Positions 45,651 through 53,805 are shown, counted from the stretch's first letter. The stretch: DNA of 64,000 bases from Ga0077548 sp035440445 (GCA_035440445.1 DAORMJ010000017.1:1-64000), one strand, 5' to 3'. Made by a program: numbers and translations. The notes: generated by a model from the sequence alone, not told the origin.

Positions 45651-48563
45651 TTGCGGTTCGGAAGGCTGGTATTTGCGTGCTTCGCCCTGCTTGCGGCTTT
45701 CGCGAGCTTTGCGCCCGCGCGCGCGGTCGAAGCCGTCATCATCCGGCCGAACACCCCCGCCCTCGACCTCCTGCCCGCCGCCGAGCGTCACACCACCGAA
45801 GGCGACCGCCTGCAGGTCTCGACAGCACCCGGTGCCGACGGCATCGTTCGCCGCATCGAGGTCCGCGCCCGCAACGCGCGCGGCACCACCCACTGGCTCG
45901 TCTTCGCGCTTTCGAACAATACCGACGAGCAGGTCGACCGCCTTCTGGTGGCGCCCAACTACCTGATGTCGGGCTCCGGCATTTTCTGGCCGGACCTCGG
46001 CGAGTCCCGGATCGTAAACCTCACGCCGAGCCAGGGCTTCCGCCCCGACCGCCAGAATGCGAGCGACGCCTCGGTCTATCTCATCACCATGGACCCCGGC
46101 TCGACCGTCACCTTCGTGGTCGAACTGGCATCCGCGCAGATCCCGCAGCTTCGCTTGTGGGAGCCACGCGCCTATGAGGCCAAAGTCAACTCGTTCACGC
46201 TCTATAACGGCATCGTCATCGGCGTTGCCGGCCTGCTCGCGTTGTTCCTGACGATTCTCTTCGTCGTGAAGGGCAGCCTGATGTTTCCGGCGGCCGCAGC
46301 ACTCGCCTGGGCGGTGCTGGCCTATATCGGCTTCGACTTCAATTTCTGGGCCAAGGTCTTCTCGCTCTCGCCTGCCGCGGAGCAGTTCTGGCGCGCATCC
46401 GGCGAAGCCATTCTTGCCGCGACCCTCGTCGTATTCCTGTTCGCCTATCTGCATCTCGCGCGCTGGAACGTGCGCTATTCGCAAATGGCCGCGGCATGGC
46501 TCGTCTTCCTCGCAGCCCTCGTGGGCCTCGCGCTGTTCGATCCGGCGATCGCCGCCGGCATCGCGCGCATGTCGCTCCTGGTTGTTGCGATCGCTGGCTT
46601 TGGGCTCGTGCTCTATCTCTCGACGCACGGCTTCGACCGCGCGGTGCTGCTCATTCCCACCTGGTTCCTGCTGACCGTATGGGTGATTGCCACCGGCCTC
46701 GTCGTTGCCGGTGCGATCACGAACGACCTTGCCGCACCTGCCCTTCTCGGCGGTCTAGAGCTGATCGTGATGCTGATCGGCTTCACGGTCATGCAGCACG
46801 CCTTTGCCGGCGTTTCCGCCGAAGGCTTGATGAGCGACGTCGAGCGCCGCGCGCTCGCGGTCACGGGAGCCGGTGAAGTGGTCTGGGACTGGGATGTCAT
46901 CCGCGACCGCATCTTCGTCAGCCCCGAAGCCGAACTGATCCTCGGCCTCAAGCGTGGCGCGCTCGAAACCGACGCCCAGTCCTGGCTCGAATTCGTGCAT
47001 CCTTCCGATCGCGACCGCACCCGCCTCGCGCTCGACGGCATTCTCGACCACCGCCGCGGCCGCATCGTGCAGTCCATTCGTCTCAAGGCGGAGGATGGCC
47101 ATTATTTCTGGTTTTCGCTCCGCGCGCGCCCCGTGGTCGGCACCGACGGCGAAGTGCTTCGCGTCGTCGGCACCATGAACGACATCACCGAACTGAAAGT
47201 TGCCGAGGAGCGGCTCCTGCAGGATGCGGTGCACGACAATCTCACCGGGCTGCCGAACCGCGAGCTTTTCCTCGACCGCCTCGACGCTGCAATTAAGTTC
47301 GCGAAAACCGACGAAAAAATCCGCCCCACCCTGATCCTGATCGACCTCGACCGCTTCAAGCAGTTGAACACCTCGGTCGGCACCGCCGCGGGCGACTCCA
47401 TTCTGCTTACGGTGAGCCGCCGCTTGAGCCGCCTCCTGAAACCGCAGGACACGCTGGCGCGCATTTCCGGCGACCAGTTCGCAATCGTGCTCTTGTCCGA
47501 GCGCGAGGCCGAACGCATCACCGCCTTCTCCGACACCATCCGCAGAAGCGTGCGGGCACCCATTGGCTTCGGCGACCGGCAGATTTTTCTTACGGCTTCT
47601 ATCGGTCTTGCGCTGATCGACGGCCAGACCAAAGAACGCAACGAGGCGCTGAAAAACGCCGAGCTTGCGATGCACGCGGCCAAGCAGGCCGGCAACGACC
47701 GCATCGAGGTGTTCAAGCCTTCGATGCGCACGAACAAAGTGGATCGCGTCGCGCTCGAAGCGGATTTGCGCCACGCGCTGGAGCGCGATGAAATCATCAT
47801 CATGTTCCAGCCGATCATCCGGCTCGAAGATCGCGCCATCGCCGGCTTCGAAGCCTTGATGCGCTGGAATCATCCGAAGCTCGGCCGTGTGGGCCCTGCC
47901 GAATTCATTCCGCTCGCGGAAGAAACCGGCCTCATCGTGGATCTCGGGCGTTTCGCGCTGGAGCGCGCCGCGCGCCAGCTTGCGATATGGCAGCGCTCCG
48001 CGGTCAGTATCACGCCGCTGTTCCTCAGCGTGAACATTTCCTCGCGGCAGTTGATGCGCCACGATCTCATTCAGGACGTGAAGGGCGTGCTGTCGCGGCA
48101 CACGCTCGCGCCCGGCACGTTGAAGCTGGAACTGACCGAGTCGCTGGTGATGGAAAATCCGGAGTTGGCCGCGCAGATGCTCCAGAAAATCCGTGAGTTG
48201 GGCGCAGGCCTATCGCTCGACGATTTCGGTACCGGCTATTCTTCGCTCGCTTACCTGCAGCGCTTCCCCTTCGACACCATCAAGATCGACCAGCAATTCG
48301 TGAAGGGTTCGGGTGCGCGGCGCGGTGCGCGTCCGGTGATCCTGCGCTCTATCGTGCAGCTTGCCCACGATCTCGGCATGGACGTCGTCGCCGAAGGCGC
48401 GGAAACGGATTCCGATGCGGTCGAGCTCTACCAGATCGGCTGCGAATTCGTGCAGGGCTTTGCTTTCGGCGAACCTATGACGGCCGAGGAGGCGCGCAAG
48501 CTGATCGCGCCCGAGCCGAAAGATCGCATTCGCACGCGCACCGCGCGGGCGCCGGCGACCTGA
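45651..48563 (+). CDS. Membrane GGDEF/EAL c-di-GMP protein with PAS domain
   Basis: A 970-residue sensor likely to hydrolyse c-di-GMP. A signal sequence is followed by a periplasmic sensing domain (~30-170), about seven to eight helices (~175-390, 7TMR-DISM style), a PAS/PAC (~415-525), GGDEF (~535-695) and EAL (~710-960). The GGDEF site reads SGDQF (606-610), so cyclase activity is unlikely. The EAL domain keeps Glu734-Ala-Leu-x-Arg, LTESLVM, Asp857-Asp858 in DDFGTG and AEGAET, so phosphodiesterase activity is likely. The start is TTG 45651 with GGAGG exactly 10 bases before it; further upstream starts lack this. Confidence 0.93.
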   Translation: MRFGRLVFACFALLAAFASFAPARAVEAVIIRPNTPALDLLPAAERHTTEGDRLQVSTAPGADGIVRRIEVRARNARGTTHWLVFALSNNTDEQVDRLLVAPNYLMSGSGIFWPDLGESRIVNLTPSQGFRPDRQNASDASVYLITMDPGSTVTFVVELASAQIPQLRLWEPRAYEAKVNSFTLYNGIVIGVAGLLALFLTILFVVKGSLMFPAAAALAWAVLAYIGFDFNFWAKVFSLSPAAEQFWRASGEAILAATLVVFLFAYLHLARWNVRYSQMAAAWLVFLAALVGLALFDPAIAAGIARMSLLVVAIAGFGLVLYLSTHGFDRAVLLIPTWFLLTVWVIATGLVVAGAITNDLAAPALLGGLELIVMLIGFTVMQHAFAGVSAEGLMSDVERRALAVTGAGEVVWDWDVIRDRIFVSPEAELILGLKRGALETDAQSWLEFVHPSDRDRTRLALDGILDHRRGRIVQSIRLKAEDGHYFWFSLRARPVVGTDGEVLRVVGTMNDITELKVAEERLLQDAVHDNLTGLPNRELFLDRLDAAIKFAKTDEKIRPTLILIDLDRFKQLNTSVGTAAGDSILLTVSRRLSRLLKPQDTLARISGDQFAIVLLSEREAERITAFSDTIRRSVRAPIGFGDRQIFLTASIGLALIDGQTKERNEALKNAELAMHAAKQAGNDRIEVFKPSMRTNKVDRVALEADLRHALERDEIIIMFQPIIRLEDRAIAGFEALMRWNHPKLGRVGPAEFIPLAEETGLIVDLGRFALERAARQLAIWQRSAVSITPLFLSVNISSRQLMRHDLIQDVKGVLSRHTLAPGTLKLELTESLVMENPELAAQMLQKIRELGAGLSLDDFGTGYSSLAYLQRFPFDTIKIDQQFVKGSGARRGARPVILRSIVQLAHDLGMDVVAEGAETDSDAVELYQIGCEFVQGFAFGEPMTAEEARKLIAPEPKDRIRTRTARAPAT

Positions 48564-48572
48564 CGTTTCCGC

Positions 48573-49187
48573 TTAAGCGTGACCAGCTTCCGACGATAGC
48601 TTGGCCGGATCGATCCCGATCTTTCTCATCGCCAGATCGTATTTCTCTTCGGCCGGCGCGCCGAAAATGAGCGAGGCATCGGCTTCGCAATTGAGCCAGC
48701 CGTTGGCCTGGATTTCGCTCTCCAGTTGCCCGGGCGCCCATCCGGCATAACCAAGCGCAAGCACCGCACTTTGCGGCCCGCTGCCGTTGGCGATCGCCTT
48801 CAGAATGTCGAGCGTCGCGGTGAGGCAGATGCCGCCCTGGATCGGCAGGGTGGAATCTTCGATAAAATAATCGGCGCTGTGCAGGACGAAGCCACGCTGC
48901 GTTTCCACCGGGCCGCCCTTCAGCACGCGAACGGCTTCGCGGTGACCGGGAAGCTCGATCAGCCCCTCGCCGGGAATGACATCGAGTTGCACCAAGAGAT
49001 CGGAAAAGCGAATGTCGGAGGCGGGCTGGTTGACGATGATGCCCATCGCGCCTTCGGAGGAATGCGCGCACAAATAGATCACCGAACGGCTGAAACGCTC
49101 GTCCTGCATCGTCGGCATCGCGACGAGCACCTGTCCGTCGAGATAGCCGTCATTCGGTGTCTTCGAAGATTCGCGGGCAATCTTCAT
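48573..49187 (-). CDS. yqgE: YqgE/AlgH family protein
   Basis: A 204-residue UPF0301 protein. It has the conserved core GYLDGQVLVAMPTMQDERFSRSVIYL, then AMGIIVNQPASDI near 60, LKGGPVETQRGFVLH near 100 and GYAGWAPGQLESE near 150. AlgH was named for alginate control in Pseudomonas; the biochemical role is unknown. The ATG at 49187 gives the usual length. It converges with the EAL gene, stops 9 bases apart. Confidence 0.9.
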   Translation of the reverse strand: MKIARESSKTPNDGYLDGQVLVAMPTMQDERFSRSVIYLCAHSSEGAMGIIVNQPASDIRFSDLLVQLDVIPGEGLIELPGHREAVRVLKGGPVETQRGFVLHSADYFIEDSTLPIQGGICLTATLDILKAIANGSGPQSAVLALGYAGWAPGQLESEIQANGWLNCEADASLIFGAPAEEKYDLAMRKIGIDPAKLSSEAGHA

Positions 49188-49320
49188 GGAGTTGAACTTA
49201 TCCGACCTTCGGCGGGAGTAAAATGCGGCATTGGGCCGGACATATTCACGCATTCGTGCTTGTGCTCCCTCTTGGGCTCCTGCCGGAATTAGTGTTTACG
49301 CTGGGCCTTCTGGTGAAAAA

Positions 49321-50178
49321 ATGCGCCTGCATAAATTAAGTTCCTTGCTCCTTTTTTCCGCCCTGTTCGCGGTGAGCGCGGCAGGCAACGGATCGGCCGC
49401 CTCCTCCGGCGCGATCAGGGCCGGCGAAGCCAGCGTGCGCCTGCTCGCCTCTGGCCTGAACGATACAAATTCCGCGCCAGTTTTCCGCGGGGGCGTCGAG
49501 ATCGTACTCACCCCGGGGTGGAAAACCTATTGGCGCTATCCGGGCGATGCCGGCATTCCGCCGCGCTTCGACTGGAGCGGCTCCGAAAACGTTGCGAGCG
49601 TGGAAGTGTTCTATCCCGCACCGAAACGCATCGTGGACGGCAGCGGGCAGAGTTCGATCGGCTACGAGGAGCGCGTGATCTTTCCGCTGCGCATTCATCC
49701 GAAAGATTCCGCCAAGCCTGTCGTGCTTCATTTGAAGCTCGACTTCGCGACCTGCGAAAAACTTTGCATCCCCGCCGAAGCCACACTCTCGCTCACCATC
49801 AAAGCAGGCGACGGGGACGAGCCGTTACTGGCTAGTGCCGAACAGCGCGTTCCGGTCCTTCAGGACTCATCAAAGCCGCGTTCGCTCGCGGTCCTTGCGG
49901 CGAAGGTCGAGCGCGGCACGGACCCTTCCGGCAAAGACAGCCGCATCATCGTGAAAGCGCTCGCACGCACGGTGGGCAAGCTCGATCTCTTCGCCGAAGG
50001 GCCGGACGAGGAATGGACGTTCGCGTTACCCACCCTGATCTCCAACGAAGCGGGGCACGTGACGTTTGCGATCCCGCTTGAAGGCGCGCGGCTCGGCAAG
50101 GCCGAGGTACCGCCCAAAATCCGGCTGACACTGGTTGCCGGTGAGGAAGCCATCGAGGCGATATTGCCGCTCCAGTAA
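49321..50178 (+). CDS. DsbD N-terminal-like periplasmic protein
   Basis: A 285-residue exported protein (signal MRLHKLSSLLLFSALFAVSA) with the DsbD alpha-domain/ScsB-like fold: GGVEIVLTPGWKTYWRYPGDAG near 60, then YPAPKRIVDGSGQSSIGYEE and the redox-type pair Cys145-x3-Cys149 (ATCEKLCIPAEA). It has no membrane domain, so it is not a whole DsbD. Such proteins accept electrons in the periplasm and often pair with a separate CcdA or thioredoxin. The next gene is a peroxiredoxin, suggesting a thiol-redox theme. Start ATG 49321 has GGTGA just upstream. Confidence 0.8.
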   Translation: MRLHKLSSLLLFSALFAVSAAGNGSAASSGAIRAGEASVRLLASGLNDTNSAPVFRGGVEIVLTPGWKTYWRYPGDAGIPPRFDWSGSENVASVEVFYPAPKRIVDGSGQSSIGYEERVIFPLRIHPKDSAKPVVLHLKLDFATCEKLCIPAEATLSLTIKAGDGDEPLLASAEQRVPVLQDSSKPRSLAVLAAKVERGTDPSGKDSRIIVKALARTVGKLDLFAEGPDEEWTFALPTLISNEAGHVTFAIPLEGARLGKAEVPPKIRLTLVAGEEAIEAILPLQ

Positions 50179-50289
50179 TCGAGCCGGCCCCTTCATTCCC
50201 GAAAACCCATGCGCACTTTCCGTGATGATGCGCTAGGATGTGGCCTCTTGCCGGATCCCCGGCGAATGTTCACGGAAAGCGACGAGCGA

Positions 50290-50769
50290 ATGATCAAGGT
50301 TGGCGACAAACTTCCCGAAGCGACGTTTCAGACCATGACCGCGGACGGCATCAAGCCGAAAACTTCCGCGGAGATTTTTGCCGGGAGGAAAGTCGTGCTG
50401 TTCGGCGTGCCTGGCGCCTTCACGCCGACCTGCTCGCGCAATCACCTGCCCGGCTTCATTGCGAACGCCGACCAGTTCTTCGCCAAAGGCGTCGACACCA
50501 TCGCCGTGACCGGCGTGAACGACGTGCATGTCATGGGCGCCTGGGCCAAGGCCAATCCCGGCAAGGTCGAATTTTTGGCCGACGGCAACGGTGACTTCGT
50601 GAAGTCGATCGGCCTCGACTTCAACGGCGCCGAACGCATGATGGGTCCGGTGCGCTCGCGCCGTTACGCACTCTACGCCGAGGATGGCGTCGTGAAGGTT
50701 CTCAATATCGAGGAGGTCGCCTCCAAGGCCGAGGTTTCGAGCGCCGAGACGCTGCTGAAAGCGATCTGA
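50290..50769 (+). CDS. Peroxiredoxin (Prx5-type, 1-Cys/atypical)
   Basis: A 159-residue thiol peroxidase reducing H2O2 and alkyl hydroperoxides with glutaredoxin or thioredoxin. The active site is GVPGAFTPTCSRNHLPGF near residue 40 with peroxidatic Cys. AVTGVNDVHVMGAWAK is typical of the Prx5 group. No second conserved cysteine is obvious, so it may be a 1-Cys form. ATG 50290 (MIKVGDKLPEATF) is chosen by family N-terminus. Confidence 0.93.
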   Translation: MIKVGDKLPEATFQTMTADGIKPKTSAEIFAGRKVVLFGVPGAFTPTCSRNHLPGFIANADQFFAKGVDTIAVTGVNDVHVMGAWAKANPGKVEFLADGNGDFVKSIGLDFNGAERMMGPVRSRRYALYAEDGVVKVLNIEEVASKAEVSSAETLLKAI

Positions 50770-50784
50770 CGCGCCGCGCTCGAT

Positions 50785-50991
50785 TCACGCAATGATGTCG
50801 GGAAACAGCTGATCCTCGATCATGCTGATGCGGTCGCGCATCAGGAGCTTGCGCTTCTTCAACCGCTGCACCTGAATGCGATCGTGCCCCGTGGTCCCGA
50901 GCAACGCATCAATGGCGGTGTCGAGATCGCGGTGTTCCTGCTTCAGGCGTTCGAGTTCGAGGTTCAGCTCGCGTTCTTCTTCCCGCGTCAT
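50785..50991 (-). CDS. DUF465/YdcH-family small protein
   Basis: A 68-residue helical protein: ERELNLELERLKQEHRDLDTAIDAL, then HDRIQVQRLKKRKLLMRDRI. DUF465 proteins are abundant in Alphaproteobacteria and have no firm function. It is 15 bases from the peroxiredoxin stop in a convergent arrangement and divergent from a paralogue at 51211. Confidence 0.85.
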   Translation of the reverse strand: MTREEERELNLELERLKQEHRDLDTAIDALLGTTGHDRIQVQRLKKRKLLMRDRISMIEDQLFPDIIA

Positions 50992-51210
50992 TCCATCGCC
51001 GCATTTAGGGACGCGCGCATTGCGCGCCGGTGTTCGAGTATTGCAACGCGGCGGAACCCTCGCAAGCGCGGCCTAATCCAGCCGTTTTCTATTTTTATAC
51101 TAAGATGGTGGAAATGCTGCGCCGCTTCCAGAAAGTTATGATCGACAAGCTCCGGGCGCGGTGGCACCCTTTCCAGATCTCGAACTGCAAACAGGGAGAG
51201 TATGCAATCC

Positions 51211-51384
51211 ATGTCGATTCAATCGCATTTGACCGAACTTGAGCGCAAACATAAGGCTCTGGAGCGGGAGATCGAAGCCGAGCGGATCAGTCCGGGCGGA
51301 GACACCCTGCGCATCACGGAATTGAAGCGGCGAAAACTTTCGCTCAAGGACGAGATCGTCAAATTACGCGAGACGAAACACTGA
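51211..51384 (+). CDS. DUF465/YdcH-family small protein
   Basis: A 57-residue paralogue of the preceding gene: MSIQSHLTELERKHKALERE, LRITELKRRKLSLKDEIVKLR. AGGGAGAG at 51193-51200 fits ATG 51211 better than ATG 51202, which it abuts. It is divergent from the other DUF465 gene and is followed by a terminator hairpin. Confidence 0.85.
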   Translation: MSIQSHLTELERKHKALEREIEAERISPGGDTLRITELKRRKLSLKDEIVKLRETKH

Positions 51385-51398
51385 CGCGACGACACGCT

Positions 51399-51425
51399 GA
51401 CTGGCAGGCATGCCGGTCTTTTTTG
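51399..51425 (+). terminator. Terminator after the DUF465 gene
   Basis: GACTGGC (51399-51405) pairs with GCCGGTC (51412-51418) with one G-T pair, then TTTTTT. Confidence 0.75.
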
Positions 51426-51434
51426 TTTTCTGGA

Positions 51435-51460
51435 GCCGCCGGTTTTTTGAGACCGGCGGC
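51435..51460. repeat. Hairpin GCCGCCGGT...ACCGGCGGC
   Basis: Nine-base arms (51435-51443, 51452-51460) around TTTTTTGAG. A second stem-loop after the DUF465 terminator, perhaps a back-up stop. Confidence 0.6.
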
Positions 51461-51485
51461 TTCGTTATTCTCCGGATCGAGAAAC

Positions 51486-51517
51486 GAAAAACCCGGCGTG
51501 AGCGCTCACGCCGGGTT
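51486..51517 (-). terminator. Strong terminator downstream of cspA
   Basis: AACCCGGCGTGA (51490-51501), loop GCGC, TCACGCCGGGTT (51506-51517). On the minus strand the following bases are TTTTTCG, so it ends the cspA transcript; the plus side carries CTTTCTTC. Confidence 0.9.
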
Positions 51518-51543
51518 CTTTCTTCTTTGGCTCGGAAGAAGGC

Positions 51544-51747
51544 TTAAGAAGCCTTGAGGTTCGCCGCCGCTGCCTTGCCGCGCTCGGTCGCGATATCGAA
51601 CGAGACCTTCTGTCCCTCGTTCAAAGTCTGCAAGCCTGCGCGCTGCACGGCCGAGATGTGCACGAACACATCCTTGCCGCCGTCATCCGGCTGGATGAAA
51701 CCAAAGCCCTTTTGGGTGTTGAACCACTTCACGGTACCAGTAGCCAT
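51544..51747 (-). CDS. Cold-shock protein, CspA family
   Basis: A 67-residue single OB-fold that binds single-stranded nucleic acid. RNP1 is KGFGFIQ (~13-19) and RNP2 is VFVHIS (~27-32), with the start MATGTVKWFNTQ. AAGGAGG precedes the ATG by about 8 bases. Cold-shock genes often carry long 5' leaders; the 1-kb gene-free region upstream could include one, but no leader element was identified. Confidence 0.95.
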   Translation of the reverse strand: MATGTVKWFNTQKGFGFIQPDDGGKDVFVHISAVQRAGLQTLNEGQKVSFDIATERGKAAAANLKAS

Positions 51748-52099
51748 TAACGGCCTCCTTGAAACGCACGTCCATCAGTGCGGTCGTCGCCGCCCCCGAC
51801 CATCGCGGGCGCCGTAACAATCCGAGTTTTGGGAAGTGTCTTGCAGATAGCCCCAAAACAGGAGCGTCGTATCAAGGCCAGCCAAACCCAGTTGCGAGCC
51901 GAGGTGACTCGAAATTTGAGGCAAGGTCAAGGCGCAGGAAACCCCTAAAGGCACGGCAAGCTTACTCTCTCGGATTTGGTTTAATTCGTTGGAAAAGACT
52001 TTCGTTCCCGCGTCCGGATGATTTTTTTCAAGGCACTCCGTAGCTATGCGGAAGCAAAAGCCGCTGACATTTCAAGCGCTAATCCGGCTTCCTTTGCGT

Positions 52100-52590
52100 G
52101 CCTTTTCCCCGCTCATGCCGCAGGCATGCGAACGTTCCTGCGGCCGCCAGCGAGGGGCCACATCGGGTTGCCGACACATTCGCCGCTCGCGAAATGATGC
52201 GAGGGCGGCGCGGGATGCCGGAGCGCCAATAGCGTGCCCCCGGCTCCGTGTGCAGAAGGGAGGAAGCACACGGATATTGGCAGTCACCGCGAACACGCCG
52301 GCTCCCCGGCATCCCGCGCGCTTCCGGCTTTCCGGCTTGCTCCGCACGATCCCCGGTGGACGGACCTCCACCGCTTTGGAGTTCGGCCGCCCCGCCTCGC
52401 TTTCGGGCGAGTTCGGCAAGGGCAGCGCCCGGACCCCGTGACGCGCGGCCGGCGCGCCAGGACGATGCGGCTTGGGCCGCCGGCTCCACCGCGTCGCGAA
52501 ACGCGTCAGGAACCGGACCGAAGCCTCCAGCCCGCATGATGGTTCGCGTGGCCACACGCCCCTCTAGGAGGACTGGAACGGATAGGAATA
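52100..52590. other. Gene-free, hairpin-dense element of unknown nature
   Basis: Between cspA and the thioesterase about 1 kb holds no credible gene, and 52100-52590 is exceptionally structured. Hairpins: GCCGCAGG/CCTGCGGC (52117-52144); a nested stem 52208-52319 with a perfect 14-bp outer arm (GCGCGGGATGCCGG), GCCAATA/TATTGGC (52225, 52275) and CCGTGTGC/GCACACGG (52246, 52266) with loop AGAAGGGAGGAA; CGGTGGA/TCCACCG (52354-52373); CTCGC/GCGAG (52396-52411). Open frames on both strands are low-complexity Arg/Ala/Pro-rich and without ribosome-binding sites. It could be a structured RNA, a repeated element or a protein-binding region. Confidence 0.55.
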
Positions 52591-52640
52591 TAGGCCTAGA
52601 TCGGAAGCATGTCAAGAAGGCTCGCGAGAACCACGAAGTG

Positions 52641-52748
52641 GTCATTCCCGCGAAAGCGGGAATCCATAATCCCTGTTCTTGCTGTCTGACGCGCGCTCGA
52701 AAAATCGCCTGTACCGGGGTTATGGGTCCCCGCCTTCGCGGGGACGAC
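52641..52748. repeat. REP-like palindrome (GTCATTCCCGCGAAAGCGGGAATCC type)
   Basis: Outer GTC/GAC ends enclose ATTCCCGC/GCGGGAAT and TCCCCGC/GCGGGGA hairpins, with CATAATCCC facing GGGTTATG. It resembles dispersed alphaproteobacterial repeats and lies just before the thioesterase 3' end. Confidence 0.8.
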
Positions 52749-52779
52749 CCAAGCTGGATGGCGAAGCGGGATGGCGAAG

Positions 52780-53199
52780 TTATTCCCCGCTGATCTTCCG
52801 CTGCACGCGCTTGTCGAAGCGCTCGACGTTCACGACCACGCGCTCATGCGTGCCGCCGCCGATCTCTTCCTTCTCGTCCTCGGCGATCACGTCGAAGAAG
52901 ATGTTGCGGCCTTCGACCTTCGTGACGGTCGCGGTCGCCTTGATCTTCATGCCGACCGGCGTGGCGGCGATGTGCTTGACGTTGAGCAACGTGCCGAGGC
53001 TTTGATGCCCTGCAGGCAACAGATGCTCGGCGGCTTTCAGCGCGGCCGCTTCAATCACGTTGATCATCACGGGCGTCGCCAGCACGCGAATCTTGCCGGA
53101 GCCGACGCGCGGCGCGGTGTGCTCCTCGCCAACGACGAGTTCGGCCGTGCCGGTGGTGCCGGGTTTGATGTTTGCAGTCACGGAAGCGGTGTCGGTCAT
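52780..53199 (-). CDS. FlK-like acyl-CoA thioesterase, hot-dog fold
   Basis: A 139-residue hot-dog protein. TAELVVGEEHTAPRVGSGKIRVLATP at the start, MINVIEAAALKAAEHLLP with the helix-capping Glu, and GTLLNVKHIAATPVGMK with the catalytic-region His resemble the fluoroacetyl-CoA-specific thioesterase family. In most members the substrate is not fluoroacetyl-CoA and is unknown. It sits between palindromic repeats. Confidence 0.82.
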   Translation of the reverse strand: MTDTASVTANIKPGTTGTAELVVGEEHTAPRVGSGKIRVLATPVMINVIEAAALKAAEHLLPAGHQSLGTLLNVKHIAATPVGMKIKATATVTKVEGRNIFFDVIAEDEKEEIGGGTHERVVVNVERFDKRVQRKISGE

Positions 53200-53211
53200 T
53201 CATGTCTTTCT

Positions 53212-53274
53212 CCTTCTCCCCGTTTACGGGGAGAAGGTGGCGAGCATCATCAGATGCGAGCCGGATGAGGGGCT
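53212..53274. repeat. Palindromic repeat CCTTCTCCCCG...CGGGGAGAAGG
   Basis: A perfect 11-bp hairpin (53212-53237) with a short TTTA-type loop, then a GCATC/GATGC stem and CCGGATGAGGGGC. This is the widespread CTTCTCCCCGTTTACGGGGAG repeat type of rhizobial genomes. It ends at the DUF559 stop codon. Confidence 0.85.
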
Positions 53275-53656
53275 ATTCACGAAAAGAATTTGCAATTGAA
53301 ACTAGCACACCGTCCAGATTCGAAAGCACGTCCGAATTCCAGAATCGTAGCGTCCGATAGCCGCGTTCGGAGAAGTAAGCGTCACGCCGTGCGTCGGCTT
53401 CGCTGTCAGCATGTTGCCCACCATCGACTTCGACAATGAGCCGATGCTCCCTGCAAATGAAGTCCACCATATAAGGGCCCATGGAAACCTGCCGCAGAAA
53501 CTTTTGTCCGTATAAGCGGCGGTCTCGAAGCGAGAGCCAAAGTTTCATTTCAGCGTCGGTGAAGTTCCGCCGCAGCCGCCGTGATCTCGCGACCTGCTTC
53601 GGTTTCGCGCCCCTCACCCGTCTCGCTCCGCTCACCACTCTTTTGATGCCGTGCAT
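53273..53656 (-). CDS. DUF559 endonuclease-like protein, embedded in repeats
   Basis: A 127-residue Vsr/restriction-endonuclease-fold protein. RRNFTDAEMKLWLSLRDRRL, KFLRQVSMGPYMVDFICREH and LIVEVDGGQHADSEADARRD are the DUF559 core with the PD-(D/E)xK-like Asp, Glu and Gln. Biological role is not established. Upstream, GGAGAAGG at 6 bases from the ATG belongs to the right arm of a palindromic repeat, and residues ~7-17 (VVSGARRVRGA) are encoded by the repeat's GTGAGCGGAGCGAGACGGG part. So repeat DNA appears to supply the ribosome-binding site and N-terminus. Confidence 0.8.
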   Translation of the reverse strand: MHGIKRVVSGARRVRGAKPKQVARSRRLRRNFTDAEMKLWLSLRDRRLYGQKFLRQVSMGPYMVDFICREHRLIVEVDGGQHADSEADARRDAYFSERGYRTLRFWNSDVLSNLDGVLVSIANSFRE

Positions 53657-53690
53657 CTTAAGCCTTCTCCCCGCTTACGGGGATAAGGTG
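53609..53690. repeat. Palindromic repeat at the 5' end of the DUF559 gene
   Basis: CCCCTCACCCGTCTCGCTCC is followed by CCTTCTCCCCG/CGGGGATAAGG (53663-53688). It overlaps the first ~17 codons and the ribosome-binding site of the DUF559 gene. Confidence 0.8.
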
Positions 53691-53734
53691 CCGAACGCCA
53701 CCAGGCGTGACGCGGATCACGGGCATTGCACCGC

Positions 53735-53795
53735 CCCTCGCCCGATTGCTCGCTATCGCTCGCAATCACCCTCTCCCCGTAAACGGGGAGAGGGA
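53735..53795. repeat. Palindromic repeat CCTCTCCCCGTAAACGGGGAGAGG
   Basis: Hairpin CCCTCTCCCCG/CGGGGAGAGGG near 53769-53794, with ATTGCTCGC/GCGCAAT-type stem before it. It lies at the FAD-dehydrogenase 3' end. Confidence 0.82.
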
Positions 53796-53805
53796 GAACG
53801 CATTG

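Noticed and set aside
52100..52590. tmRNA, RNase P RNA or SRP RNA
   Set aside because: No tag-peptide coding stretch, no GAGGAAAGTCC-type RNase P core and no SRP GGAAGGAAGCAG loop could be found.
52079..52645. 188-codon minus-strand frame in the hairpin block
   Set aside because: No ribosome-binding site, low-complexity Arg/Ala/Gly composition, and it runs through perfect palindromes. Treated as structured noncoding DNA.
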